64,000 nucleotides of DNA. Source: Desulfotignum sp. (GTDB lineage Bacteria; Desulfobacterota; Desulfobacteria; Desulfobacterales; Desulfobacteraceae). The stretch is from NCBI GenBank assembly GCA_018399285.1, contig JAGYOW010000012.1:17200-81199 (forward strand), given 5' to 3'. The notes under the pieces were generated by a model, which worked only from the letters and a program-made list of their open reading frames with translations, did not search any database and had not been told where the DNA came from. A program made the position numbers and the translations under genes. Position 1 is the first letter of the stretch. Each line of letters starts with the position of its first letter. Positions 29,415 to 39,284 of the stretch are shown here, piece by piece.

Positions 29415-30188
29415 TCACAGGGCGTTGTTTTTATCCACGCCCACATGGTTGATGCTCGATGCCATGTACCCGGCCCCGAACCCGTTGTCAATGTTGACCA
29501 CGGCAATATTGGAGGCACAGGAATTGAGCATGCCCAACAGCGCGGTCATCCCCCCGAAGCTGGTGCCGTACCCGATACTGGTGGGAACCGCAATGACCGG
29601 CGCTCCCACCATGCCCGCCACCACGGAGGGCAGGGCACCTTCCATGCCCGCAACCACAATGATCACCCCGGCATTCCGGATCATCTCTTTGTGGGCGAAC
29701 AGCCGGTGGATGCCGGCCACGCCCACGTCAAACAGGGTGTCGACCCGGTTGCCCATGGCCCGGGCCGTCAGGGCCGCTTCTTCTGCCACGGGAATGTCCG
29801 AGGTGCCCGCGGTGATGACCAGGATGGTGCCGGTCCCGGTAATATCCGGCGCGGTTTTCTGAATCCGCAAAAGCCGGGCATCCGGAAAATACGCGGCATT
29901 CTCAAAATGCGCCACAAGCGGGTCTGCTGTGGTCGGATCGATACGGGTCACCAGGATCACGTTTTCTTTTGGCACCATTTTTTCCAGGATCCCGGCAATC
30001 TGTTCCCGGGTCTTGCCCAGGCCGAAGATCACTTCGGGAAACCCTTTGCGCAACGAGCGGTGATGGTCGATCCGGGCATATTCAAGGGATTCGAATGTCA
30101 GATCGGACAGCTGTTTTTCAGCGTCTGTGACAGTGGTCCGGCCGTTTGACACTTCTGAGAGCAGCCGGGTCAGGTCCTGGGGGGTCAT
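29415..30188 (-). CDS. larB: nickel-pincer nucleotide biosynthesis carboxylase LarB
   Basis: A 257-residue LarB family protein (PurE-like C-terminal domain). It carboxylates the pyridinium ring of nicotinic acid adenine dinucleotide in synthesis of the lactate-racemase cofactor. The C-terminal two thirds contain VITAGTSDIPVAEEAALTAR, DVGVAGIHRL, VVAGMEGALPSVVAGM and PTSIGYGTSFGGMTALLGML, typical of AIR-carboxylase-like proteins. I use ATG 30188 (AAGGAATTTTTC upstream) instead of 30236. larA, larC and larE are not in the window, so partner genes are elsewhere. Intact frame. Confidence 0.88.
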   Translation of the reverse strand: MTPQDLTRLLSEVSNGRTTVTDAEKQLSDLTFESLEYARIDHHRSLRKGFPEVIFGLGKTREQIAGILEKMVPKENVILVTRIDPTTADPLVAHFENAAYFPDARLLRIQKTAPDITGTGTILVITAGTSDIPVAEEAALTARAMGNRVDTLFDVGVAGIHRLFAHKEMIRNAGVIIVVAGMEGALPSVVAGMVGAPVIAVPTSIGYGTSFGGMTALLGMLNSCASNIAVVNIDNGFGAGYMASSINHVGVDKNNAL

Positions 30189-30260
30189 GAAAAATTCCTT
30201 TGCAGGTGCGGGTTTTTGTTGGCCCATAAATATCATCGGCCTGCAAATTCCGTCAAGAAT

Positions 30261-30480
30261 TTAAATCAGGATAGATGTCACAGGCGATTTGGCCGCCTTT
30301 TGAATCAGGGCAAGGGCCTGCTTTAATTCTGCTGCATTTTCTTCAAAGCGCTTCTGGTTGAGGGCATAGCCCTGAATCAAATAGGTCTCGTAACCGCTGT
30401 GTGGCCCACCTGCCACGCACGCATCATGTTAAAAACAATATCATTTGGTTCGACAAGGTTATATTTGGTTTTGTCCTCGG
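30261..30480 (-). pseudogene. relic of HsdS/RhuM-like restriction-locus proteins
   Basis: Minus strand: YNLVEPNDIVFNMMRAWQ resembles a conserved stretch of type I restriction specificity subunits. Right after it, in another frame, comes YETYLIQGYALNQKRFEENA and a helical end SPVTSILI, resembling the C-terminus of RhuM-type proteins that often sit in type I restriction loci. Only about 70 codons remain. It overlaps the last codons of the permease gene upstream. Confidence 0.4.
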
Positions 30481-31195
30481 ATTCTATAATGATGTGTTTC
30501 ATGTACAAGATGACCAGTGATACGGGTTTCAATTTTTTTGAAGACAAAAGCACACCGTACACCAGTACAAGGTAAATCAGTGCTGCAAAACAAAAACAGT
30601 TCTCAGAACGCAATGTCCTGGCAGTGCGACTCTTGCCACACTGTTATATCCATCAGCGTAATGATGGACACAAGGGAGGATGCTCAAGCAGGAATACCAC
30701 TTCATTGGTATAGGCAGGCCATGCGATTCGAATTGCAGCCGGCATGATTATCCGCCTGTAAAGTTTAATACCGGACATTCCGCAGGCCCGTGCAGCCTCG
30801 ATTTCTCCGGGAAAGAGACACCTTTCGATTCCTTTCTCCTCTTCCAAAAATTTCTCCGCATAAGCGCGGTGTTGAGGGTAAGGGTGAGTACTGCACAAAA
30901 ATATGCTTCTTGAAAAGAGGCCAGGCCGATCTGGGAAAAGAAATCCTGAAATTGCCCGGAGCCATAGTAAATTAAAAAAGAGTTGAACCAGAAGTGGCGT
31001 GCCCCCTGAAATAGAAATTGAAACCGTAAACCGCATCCAGACAAAGGGGTTTTTAGGACACCCGCATAATCGATAGAACAATGGCAAGTGCAAAATCCGA
31101 TGGCCACACTGATGGCGGTTATTTCAACAGTAATCGCAATCCCTTTGGCAAACTTGGGCAACCGTCAATTATAACCCTATGTCGAGGAAATCCAT
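30459..31195 (-). pseudogene. polar amino-acid ABC transporter permease (HisM-like), frameshifted
   Basis: After repair, about 245 residues of the HisM/GlnP permease family: GIAITVEITAISVAIGF (TM1), then PFVWMRFTVSISISGGTPLLVQLF, the TLTLNTAAYAAEIFGRG block and GEIEAARACGMSGIKLYRRI. That last is the EAA coupling loop contacting the ATPase, followed by PAAIRIAWPAYTNEVVFLL. It ends near HLVHETHHYRIRG. At least five indels. Last gene of a four-gene minus-strand set: binding protein, ATPase, permease, permease. Confidence 0.7.
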
Positions 31196-31205
31196 ATGCT
31201 TGGTC

Positions 31206-31881
31206 CTATTCTCTTCTTACACCGCGTTTGCACGTTTTCCGCCCATTGCTGAAGACAAGGGATAAAATCGCTATCAAAAGATAAATAAGCGATGCCATAA
31301 AACAGCTAAACGGTTTTCTGTAGTCTGGCAGCGACATCCGCGTTTCTCATCACCCTGGAAGCTGATTACGGATATGAGGGCGGTTTTGCCTTGATCAGCA
31401 CCATCCATATTCCCCACAGCTTCGGGATAGCGAATCGCCACATCTGGGGTATCTGGATCCGCCGGAATGAAAGCAACGGACTCATTCCGCAGGCCCTTGC
31501 CGCTTCAAGCTGGCCCCTGATACCGCCACGAACGCTCCCGGAAAACCTCAGTGGCAAACGCACCGTAAAATAAAACCAATGGTCATGCTTCCGGCGAAAA
31601 AGGGGTTGAGGTCAACATATATCACGTCCCAGCATTGCTGCGAAATCCTGATAAGAGTGGGACCACCGTAGTAAACCAGAAGGATCAGCACCAGTTCGGG
31701 TATCCCTCTCTATTACAGTGGTATAGAGACCTGCTGTAAAACCGAGTATCCAAATTTTTGAAAGTTTGAATAACGCGGCAATCAGGCCGAGTGAAAGCGC
31801 AATCACCATCGAGAACAATCTGACCTTTGAGGTCAGCAGACCCTCCAACAGTAAATGGCCGTAACCTTCCAGATCAAACAC
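31206..31881 (-). pseudogene. polar amino-acid ABC transporter permease (HisQ-like), frameshifted
   Basis: Probable GTG start at 31881, VFDLEGYGHLLLEGLLTS, followed by TM segments VIALSLGLIAALFKL and ILGFTAGLYTTVI. The EAA loop is GQLEAARACGMSPLLSFRRIQIPQMWRFAIP. The end reads SLIYLLIAILSLVFSNG and closes at 31206. Several frameshifts. Pairs with the HisM-like permease 11 bp downstream. Confidence 0.7.
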
Positions 31882-31908
31882 TATCCAAGCACTCCTGCCT
31901 CAATAGAA

Positions 31909-32681
31909 TTACACCAGATTGGAAAAAGGAACATTCTTGTAATCTTCCGATTCAGGCTTACCAAAATGTATGGCGCGCCCTCGTCCTCTATGATGCCTTT
32001 ATCAAGGAATATCACGTGGAGGAGACCTCTTGCAAACCCCATTTCGTGGGTGGCCATGCACCATTGTGCGGCCTTCCTTACAAGATCCTTCATTAATTTC
32101 AAAACCTCTCCTACAAGCCCGGGTCAAGGGGCGGATGTGGCTCGTCAAACAAAAAGGACCTGGGGATCCATTGCCAGTGCCTTGGCAATGGCGGCCCGCT
32201 GTTGCTGGCTGCCGGAAAGCTGGGCTGGAAAATAATGATACCGGTCAGCAATACTGACTTTTCCAAAAGCGCCATCCCTCTGTCCTTTGCCTCTTGCTTG
32301 TTTTTTTTCAGAACATGGACAGGAGCTTCAATAATATTTTCAAGCACAGTCATGTGGAGACCACAAGGAAAATGCTGGAAGACCATATAAGTTTGGTCCG
32401 GCATAAGGTCCACCTGTTTGCGGTCTGGTAGGACGAGCTTTCCTTCCGGTTTTTCTTTAACCCGATATGCTCATCTCCCTTACGATGATCTCTCTCCGGA
32501 AGTCGGCACCTCCAGAAGATTAATGCATCGAAGAAAGGTGCTTGCCGGACCCGGAAGACCCGATAAGGAAATTACGTCCCCTTTCCTTAGCTTCAAGGGT
32601 AATTCCTTTGAGTACTTCAAGGCTTCCAAAGCTCTTGTAAATATTTTCTGCCCTGACGGCAATTTTTTGACTCTCCCAATC
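31909..32681 (-). pseudogene. amino-acid ABC transporter ATPase (HisP/GlnQ-like), frameshifted
   Basis: Reconstructed blocks: ENIYKSFGSLEVLKGITL, Walker A GSSGSGKSTFLRCINLLE, Q loop MVFQHF, signature LSGSQQQRAAIAKALA, Walker B LLFDEPTSALDP, H loop THEMGFAR, and the end VIFLDKGIIEDEGAP. A TTG near 32681 is the likely start. The frame is broken about every 40-60 codons, mostly at homopolymers. Energises the two permeases downstream. Confidence 0.75.
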
Positions 32682-32695
32682 CGCCCCTGTTTATG

Positions 32696-33494
32696 TCAAA
32701 AAGGCAAAACGATATAAATTATGCTCTTGCCGTATACATCAAAATCAAAATACTGATTGTTGATTTCTTTATATTTGCCGTTTGCCTGATTTCGTCGATA
32801 GCGTCGTTGAAAGTCTTGCAGCGCTTTGTCGCCTTCCCTGACGGCAATGCCGATACCTTTCCAAGATATTCCTCGTCAATGAAAGAGGGACCGAAGAACT
32901 GAAAGCCTTTTCCCGCTTCATATCGAGAAAACCGGTTTGAAGGATGACGAGTCGGCGCAAAACCATGTCAACCCTGCCGGATGCCAAGTCCATGTTAGCT
33001 TCATCCTGAGTTGCATATGCCTTGATATTTACGGAATCACCGAATTTGGTCTCGGCAAGATTGGCACCCACGACACCTCTTGAACCCCCGATGGTTTTAT
33101 TTTCGATTCCATTGATGAACAGATCCAAAATATTATCCTGGCTTGTCACGCACTGGACTGGTGTCTGATAGTATTTTTTGTAAAATCCACTTTCTTGTCT
33201 CGTTCTGCTGTACGGACATCGAAGCAATGATACAGTCATACTTTTGGCGATCAGCCCGGGAATAATACCATCCCAATCCTGGAGTGACAAATTCGTATTC
33301 CACACCGGCCGCTTCACACAGGCCCTGGCGATATCGATATCAAATCCGGCCAGATCCCTGTTTTTGTCAATGTAATTAAACGGAGTGGTAAGCACCTTCC
33401 GTGCCGATGCGTACCTTTTGATATCCCCGGCGTACAGACTCTGCAAAGAAAGTACGAACACAATCAAAACCGTTAACAGAATTGTTTTTTTCAT
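32696..33494 (-). pseudogene. amino-acid-binding protein (HisJ/ArgT-like), frameshifted
   Basis: Sec signal MKKTILLTVLIVFVLSLQSLYAG, then the SBP_bac_3 fold: FNYIDKNRDLAGFDIDIARA, a Trp-Asp pair LQDWDGIIPGLIAK, IGGSRGVVGANLAE and ATQDEANMDLASGRVDMVL. It ends ANGKYKEINNQYFDFDVYG, as in Lys/Arg/ornithine and histidine binding proteins. RBS GAGGTGG before ATG 33494. First gene of the transporter set. Ligand inferred to be a basic amino acid, weakly. Confidence 0.75.
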
Positions 33495-33801
33495 AACTCC
33501 ACCTCTTTTTAGGTTAAAAATCGTACAATGTCGATGTCTTCCTTTGAACAGGGGAGTCCTATATGACTTATCTATATCAATCCTTTGTTTAAATTCAATG
33601 GTAATATCACAAAACGAACATTTCTAATCATAAACTGTTCTGAAACACATCCGTGCTTGGGATTAGGTTTTAGATAGCAGATATAAATACCTGAGGTGCT
33701 TCACAAAAATTCAGGGAAATAGCTCCTTTGACCCGCCACTGTCTTTCTTGTACCCGGAATCAAATCAGATATAAGGGGTGGATTATTGATGCAAAGGACA
33801 G

Positions 33802-34531
33802 ATGAACATTATGACACGCGACCGGGTATTTGCGACAAAACGCAGACAGATCCAGCCTTTTTCCTTTAACCGGGAAGCAGCGGATGCGTTTGAGATATGC
33901 TGGTATTTGGTCCGTGCCGCTCTACAGGGAGAGCATCCGCCGTCAGGCGGAACCGGCCCGGCGGTTTTATCAGCCTTGGCACCCGGATCTATGATCTGGG
34001 CTGTTCCCACGGCAATTTCGGGGTCCGGCTCCAGGCGTTGTTCAGGCAAAACCCCGTTCATCTTGGTGGTGGATACTCCGGCCCATGCTGGAAAAATACA
34101 GAAACCGGCTGGAACCGCCGGAGCCGGGTCGAAGCATTCATCTGGTCTGTGGGGGTATGGAAGATATCCACATCATCAATGCGTCAGTGGTGGTGATCAA
34201 CCTGACGCTGCAGTTTCTGAATCCTTCCAAAAGAGAGGATCTGATCCAGCGGATATTTTCCGGGCTGGTGCCCGGCGGCATCCTGCCGCTCATGGAAAAA
34301 CCGTTCACTCCCGAACTGGCCATGCATCACCTGCAACTGGAAGTTTACCGGCAGTTCAAACGGGAAAACGGATATTCTGATCTGAGATCAGCCAGAAACG
34401 GGATGCCCTGGAAAAAGTGCTGATTCCCGATACCCTGACACTCATTTCAGCGCCTGCACCGGCCGGGTTCAGCCAGGTGGATGTGGCTCAAATGGTTTAA
34501 CTTCAGCGCCATCATGGCGGTGAAAGCATGA
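33802..34531 (+). pseudogene. cmoA: carboxy-S-adenosyl-L-methionine synthase CmoA, frameshifted
   Basis: About 240 residues after repair. CmoA makes carboxy-SAM from SAM and prephenate for the wobble uridine modification cmo5U34. Class I methyltransferase fold: IYDLGCSHGNFGVRLQAL (motif I), VVDTSGPMLEKYRNRL, then MEDIHIINASVVVINLTLQFLNPSKREDL and VPGGILLLMEK. It ends FSAIMAVKA. The second start in the track, ATG 33811, is also possible. The stop overlaps the cmoB start (ATGA), so the two are translated as a pair. Breaks near 33900, 34090 and 34380 look like single-base undercalls. Confidence 0.8.
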
Positions 34532-35495
34532 CCCCCTGTTATCCCCGTATCAGCAGGCAGAACTGGTCCCTCACATGGATGAAATCGCCGACTTGTTGAG
34601 GAGAAACAGGCGTTTCTGGCCGATCCAAAGGGCAAATTTTCGTAAATATCTGCACGTGGTGAATCAGCCGCCCGATCAGCTGCCGTCGGTGATTCATTTG
34701 GGATACCCGGTAGTGACTGCCGGAACATCAGGCGATCTTTCCGGAACGGATTCGCACTGCTGGAAACCCTGCTCAAACAGCCTCCCCTGGCGAAAGGGAC
34801 CGTTTAACCTGTTCGGATTCCTGTGGATGCGCGGAATGGCGGTCCGACATGAAATGGGACCGGGTGGCTCCCGCATCTGCCGGATATCACCGGCAAACGG
34901 GTTTTTGGATATCGGCGCCAGCAACGGGTATTATATGTTTCGCATAGCGGCCCGCAACCCCGGCCTGGTCCTGGGCCTGGAACCCCAGAGTGCATTTTTC
35001 TGCCAGTATCTGGCTGTCCAAAAGTATGTGAATCAGAAAAATGTGACCTGCCTGCCGGCCACCTATGAAGAGATGCCAAAGCTCATCAGCTGCTTTGATC
35101 TGGTGTGCTGCATGGGCATATTATACCACCGGCGGTCTCCTGTGGACATGCTCAAAGAGATCCACGACAGCCTGAAACCCTCCGGCACCCTGGTGCTGGA
35201 AAACCTGGTGATCCAGGGCCGCAGCCATTTGTGCCTGTTTCCGGAAGACCGATATGCCAAAATGCGCAACGTGTATTTTATTCCGGATCTGTCGGTCATG
35301 GAATCCTGGCTGTTACGGGCCGGATTCAAGGACATTCAGTGTGTGAATGTCACTCCCACCACCCTGGCAGAGCAGCGGAAAACCGACTGGATCCAGACCG
35401 AATCCCTGGCGGATTTTCTGGACCCCCAAGACCCGTCAAAAACCGTTGAAGGTTATCCGGCACCGGTGAGGGCCGTATTCATGGCCCGGGCCTGA
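34528..35495 (+). CDS. cmoB: tRNA U34 carboxymethyltransferase CmoB (5' part frameshifted)
   Basis: About 322 residues. CmoB transfers the carboxymethyl group of carboxy-SAM to 5-hydroxyuridine 34 of tRNAs. The C-terminal two thirds are intact: LDIGASNGYYMFRIAARNP (SAM motif I), GLEPQSAFFCQYLAVQKY, FDLVCCMGILYHRRSPVDML and RMRNVYFIPDL-like AKMRNVYFIPDLSVMESWLL. The N-terminal helical region (YLHVVNQPPDQLPSVIHL, DLSGTDS) has several indels, for instance a missing A at GAGAAACAGG. ATG 34528 overlaps the cmoA stop. Confidence 0.85.
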
Positions 35496-35540
35496 CACCG
35501 CTTCTTTTCCTCAACCTGACATTTTTCCAGAATCCGGTAA

Positions 35541-36224
35541 TCACCGGTCCATTGCCTTCAGCCCCTTCCACAGGAGGTTCAGTTGATTGTCAAACGCGGT
35601 TGAGCAGCGGACCGGTGATTTGTCAAAAGACATCAAAGGAATGCCGTAAAACGTGCTGGCCAGGGACAGAAAAGCGGTCTTGATATCTGTGGTTTCCGGC
35701 AGTTCTTTCTTGTTCATGGCCGCCTGGAGATTATACAGAAAAAACTGACGGAAATTGCCTTCGGGAATGGACTCGATGCCCGGCAGTTCGGGAAACCGGA
35801 TCAATCTTTCAACCTCGGGGATCTGATCGGTCTTCCGGGTTCCCATTTCCGCAAATTTTTCCGCCTGCAGTGCCCGGACGGAAACAATCTCCATCCAAAG
35901 CTGTGGATGGGTTTCCACCTCTTGTCCCAGGGCCTTGAACATCTGATCAATGGCATGAATGCCTGAATACACGTCCGGGGAACAGGTGGCGGTCCACATG
36001 GCTTCGAGGTTCCACAAAAGGCCGTAAAAAACCAGAACATCGGTTTTCTGGGGAAAATACTGAAAAAACGTGCCCCTGGAGATCTGCACATCCTCACAGA
36101 TTTCTTCAATGGTGATATCGGCCAAAGGTTTGTGGTTCAACCGCTTGATCACGGCATCAAGGATGGATAGGCGGGTTACGGCTTTTTTCCTCTCTCTCAA
36201 GGGGTATTGTTTCAGATCAGTCAT
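35541..36224 (-). CDS. TetR-family transcriptional regulator
   Basis: A 227-residue intact repressor-type protein. N-terminal HTH: SILDAVIKRLNHKPLADITIEEICEDVQISRGTFFQYFPQKTDVLVFY, with recognition helix around SRGTFFQYF. The C-terminal ligand domain is helical and not assignable to a ligand. It lies 13 bp downstream of the M20 amidohydrolase gene in the same direction, so it is probably the last gene of that operon and its regulator. Confidence 0.88.
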   Translation of the reverse strand: MTDLKQYPLRERKKAVTRLSILDAVIKRLNHKPLADITIEEICEDVQISRGTFFQYFPQKTDVLVFYGLLWNLEAMWTATCSPDVYSGIHAIDQMFKALGQEVETHPQLWMEIVSVRALQAEKFAEMGTRKTDQIPEVERLIRFPELPGIESIPEGNFRQFFLYNLQAAMNKKELPETTDIKTAFLSLASTFYGIPLMSFDKSPVRCSTAFDNQLNLLWKGLKAMDR

Positions 36225-36236
36225 GCCTGTTCTATA

Positions 36237-37391
36237 TCATTTTAAAAATGATTCCACCAGTGCTATCCAGTAGGCGGCGCCCACAGACAGGTTCCGCTCA
36301 TCAAACCGATATTCCGGATGATGGACCATGGGGGTGTCGCCATTGCCGATCAAGCAGTAGCAGCCAGGTACCTGGGCACTGAAAAAAGCGAAATCCTCAC
36401 TGCCCATGTAAGTAGTGCCTTTTGTAGACACCTTGTCCGGCCCAACCAGGTTCAAGGCCACGTTTGCTGCAAACCGGGTCTGGGATGGGTCGTTTTCCAG
36501 GACTTCACCCGGGGATCCTTGATTTATCTCACAGCGGACATCAAAACTTGCTGCCTGACTCTGGATAATTGTTCTGACGCGTTTCAGTACCAACTCCCGG
36601 GTATCTTTGGTCAGACTTCGGATGCTCAACCTCAGAACCGCGGTCTGTGGAATGACATTGCCGGCATCTCCGGTCCGGAAGGCTCCCACGGTCACCACGG
36701 CTGATTCCAGAGGCGGTACGTTTCTGGCCACTACGGTCTGCAACGCCATGACAATAGATGCACCCGCCACCACCGGATCAATACTTTTTTCAGGCATGGA
36801 CCCGTGGCTGCCTTTGCCGGTCAGCGTTACTTCCCAGTTGTCCACCGCTGCCATCATGGGGCCTTCCCTGAAATGAAACGTGCCCTGGGGCAGGCCCGGC
36901 ATGTTGTGAAGCCCGAATACCGCATCCATGGGAAACTTTTCCAGCAGACCATCCCCGATCATGGCCGGAGCCCCGCTGATGGCTTCTTCGGCCGGCTGAA
37001 AAATCAGGCGAACCGTGCCGTTGAAGCGTTTTGTCTGGGACAGGAACCGGCCCGCTCCCAGCAGCATGGCCGTGTGGCCGTCATGACCGCATGCGTGCAT
37101 TTTGCCCGGGTTTTGACTTTTGTACTCGATGTCCGCTGTTTCATCAATGGGCAGGGCATCCATATCGGCCCGCAGCCCGATGACCGATTCACCGGTTCCA
37201 TGTGTTAAACTTGCGACAATACCGGTTTTGCCGATACCCGTAATCACCTCATATCCCCAGGAGGTCAGCAGAGACGCCACATATTCGGCGGTTTTGACCT
37301 CTTCAAATGCAGTTTCCGGATGCTGATGAATATGACGGCGCCACTCTTTCATCTGGTTCTGCCCTTTGGAAACATCAAACAATGTGTTCAT
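36237..37391 (-). CDS. M20 family amidohydrolase (N-acyl amino acid / hippurate type)
   Basis: A 384-residue metal-dependent amidohydrolase of the M20D group (hippurate hydrolase, IAA-amino acid hydrolase, N-acetyl-diaminopimelate deacetylase relatives). Metal ligands and catalytic residues: LRADMDALPI, KMHACGHDGHTAMLLGA, IFQPAEE (general base Glu pair) and a late His in MVHHPEYRFDE. A dimerisation domain lies near residues 185-295 (GKGSHGSMPEKSIDP). No signal peptide, so cytoplasmic. Same operon as two membrane proteins upstream, which suggests the substrate is an N-acylated amino acid or small peptide taken up by them. Confidence 0.88.
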   Translation of the reverse strand: MNTLFDVSKGQNQMKEWRRHIHQHPETAFEEVKTAEYVASLLTSWGYEVITGIGKTGIVASLTHGTGESVIGLRADMDALPIDETADIEYKSQNPGKMHACGHDGHTAMLLGAGRFLSQTKRFNGTVRLIFQPAEEAISGAPAMIGDGLLEKFPMDAVFGLHNMPGLPQGTFHFREGPMMAAVDNWEVTLTGKGSHGSMPEKSIDPVVAGASIVMALQTVVARNVPPLESAVVTVGAFRTGDAGNVIPQTAVLRLSIRSLTKDTRELVLKRVRTIIQSQAASFDVRCEINQGSPGEVLENDPSQTRFAANVALNLVGPDKVSTKGTTYMGSEDFAFFSAQVPGCYCLIGNGDTPMVHHPEYRFDERNLSVGAAYWIALVESFLK

Positions 37392-37406
37392 TGTGACCCC
37401 TTTCGT

Positions 37407-38120
37407 TTATTGGTTATGGTTTTTCCGGGAGGATCTTTGGGCCAGAACTACGGCAAAGACAATGGCAAATACCGCTGCCACGCCCACCTGACCGATATTC
37501 AACAACTTGCCCACAGCCGGGGCGATTTTTCCAATATACTCAATCAGCTGGACCACAACCAGACCGAGAATGATCGTTGCGATAATATGTCTGACCGTCA
37601 TTTTTGAACCAAAAGTGACGATCATGGCACCGATGATTCCGGGAACCGCGTAGGTGAACGCGCCAAGGATCCGGGGCGGCAGTATGTTGACCAGGGCGGT
37701 GCCCCCGACAATTACGATCAGAAGCACCGCCAGATTGGCCAGGTTGGAGGTGACCAGACCGAACACAGCCGCCATCTCCGCTTTTCTGGTTCCCGGTTCA
37801 GCCCCAATAGCACTTTGAACCGCGCCTACCACCGGCATGCGCATGTTGCCGATATTTCCCGATAAAAAAGACATGTAGGTGCCGATGGGTCCCAGTACCG
37901 GGAAATATGAAACAGGTTCGATAAAATAGATAATGCCGACAAATCCCAGCACAAAGAGCAGTCCTTCGATCAGAACCGTTGTGTTCACAGGATACCCGGC
38001 AATAAAGGTCAGATAGAACGGAATGGAAAAACTGGCGAAAAACGCGATGGCAATGGACAGTCTGCCCCAGAAATGAATTTTTTGCCTGAATTGAGTGTCA
38101 AATGTGTCAGATGGTTTCAT
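37407..38120 (-). CDS. polytopic membrane protein, partner of DUF5058
   Basis: 237 residues with about six hydrophobic helices: SIAIAFFASFSIPFYLTFIAG, VLIEGLLFVLGFVGIIYFI, SNLANLAVLLIVIVGG, FTYAVPGIIGAMIVTFGS, IIATIILGLVVVQLI and VGVAAVFAIVFAVVLA. A central loop SYFPVLGPIGTYMSFLSGNIGNMRMPVVGA is polar and conserved-looking. Proteins of this shape are found next to DUF5058 proteins and M20 peptidases in Firmicutes; that association is from memory, not a search. Likely half of a two-subunit transporter. It starts 13 bp after the DUF5058 gene. Confidence 0.65.
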   Translation of the reverse strand: MKPSDTFDTQFRQKIHFWGRLSIAIAFFASFSIPFYLTFIAGYPVNTTVLIEGLLFVLGFVGIIYFIEPVSYFPVLGPIGTYMSFLSGNIGNMRMPVVGAVQSAIGAEPGTRKAEMAAVFGLVTSNLANLAVLLIVIVGGTALVNILPPRILGAFTYAVPGIIGAMIVTFGSKMTVRHIIATIILGLVVVQLIEYIGKIAPAVGKLLNIGQVGVAAVFAIVFAVVLAQRSSRKNHNQ

Positions 38121-38133
38121 TTTATTGTCTCCT

Positions 38134-38853
38134 TTAATCGATCAGGGTGCCAATGATCATCGCTGCGATGACGGCGAATCCCATGGACCATTCACGCAGC
38201 CAGTTCAACCGTTGACTGGATGCGCCGATTTTGTTGACACCATACATGGTCACCGCACCGGCAATGAGTGCGGCAAGCACACCAAAACTCGGGGCCGGGG
38301 CTTTGATTTTTTTCATGCATTCGCCGTATCCCATGACGAAAAATACCATGAACGGGGCAATGGACCCCACCAGCCGGATCATTTCAGGATTGGAGGATTT
38401 CATCTTTTCCTGGGTGGCATCCAGCCCTTTGGTCAGAAAAAAGGTCGTAATCATCCAGCCAGACCCACCGATGGCCATGACCCACGAGGCTGTGGCCAGA
38501 AGGGAAAAGGTGAAATCCGGCGTTCCAACGGTGCCGCCGGACCCGGCAGAAGATGCCAGGCTTTCAAACGCGGCCGAGCCGATGACACCGATTCTGGATA
38601 GAGTGATGGGTCCACCTATCAGTCCGATCAGCACCACCGCCACCGTGAACACGGCGACCGCAGGTCCCACCGTGCTGATGACCCCCACTTTCATGGATGT
38701 CCTGATTTCCTCCGAAGTGATGACTTGGGTGTGTTTGACATAATCGCCGGCCATTTTGTAATAAAGCCAGGTCTGCCAGAGAACAATTGAGATGCTTGCC
38801 AGGGCAAGAATCCATAAAACGGGACTGTTTGCCACCTGCATGACTGCTTCCAT
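38134..38853 (-). CDS. DUF5058 family membrane protein
   Basis: 239 residues. N-terminal TM NSPVLWILALASISIVLWQTW, then VISTVGPAVAVFTVAVVLIGLIGGP, MAIGGSGWMITTFFL, FMVFFVMGYGE, FGVLAALIAGAVTMYGV and GFAVIAAMIIGTLID. The Gly-rich middle (SLASSAGSGGTVGTPDF) resembles DUF5058 proteins. RBS AGGAGG 8 bases before ATG 38853. First gene of DUF5058 / partner / M20 / TetR. Function unproven; a transporter for the amidohydrolase substrate or product is the simplest reading. Confidence 0.65.
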   Translation of the reverse strand: MEAVMQVANSPVLWILALASISIVLWQTWLYYKMAGDYVKHTQVITSEEIRTSMKVGVISTVGPAVAVFTVAVVLIGLIGGPITLSRIGVIGSAAFESLASSAGSGGTVGTPDFTFSLLATASWVMAIGGSGWMITTFFLTKGLDATQEKMKSSNPEMIRLVGSIAPFMVFFVMGYGECMKKIKAPAPSFGVLAALIAGAVTMYGVNKIGASSQRLNWLREWSMGFAVIAAMIIGTLID

Positions 38854-38954
38854 TTTCGCCTCCTGTGAAAATTAGGGATTTTATAAAAAAATAAGTATCG
38901 AAGTATTTTTTTAATGTCAAGTAAAAAATTAAACTAAAGTATAAATTTTTTAAA

Positions 38955-38984
38955 TTGACAATCCCGGCGGTATTTATGTATATA
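38955..38984 (+). promoter_or_regulatory. candidate promoter upstream of mgtE
   Basis: TTGACA (38955-38960), 18 bp, TATATA (38979-38984) on the plus strand, in an AT-rich gap. If it serves mgtE, the transcript has a leader of almost 300 nt. Confidence 0.45.
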
Positions 38985-39284
38985 TTCATATTTAGAATTT
39001 GATCCGGGACAAAATGATGGGATCGCCACGTTATGCCCTGGTTTTGATTAACGATTGATGACAAGGATGTGAAAATGGATGACGAAGGTGGTAGTTGTCA
39101 CTTATCGATATCTGTGATTTTCATAAGAAAACGACATTTTTATCATACCCCGCTGTCAATGACACGCACAGACGCCATGGCTGTCTGCAGAATCACCGAG
39201 TTCTGATTCCGCGCGCTTTTGCTTTCGCCGTGACCTTCTGGTTCGCCTGTCTTGATGGCGGACCGATCAAAAGGAGGCAGGGCT

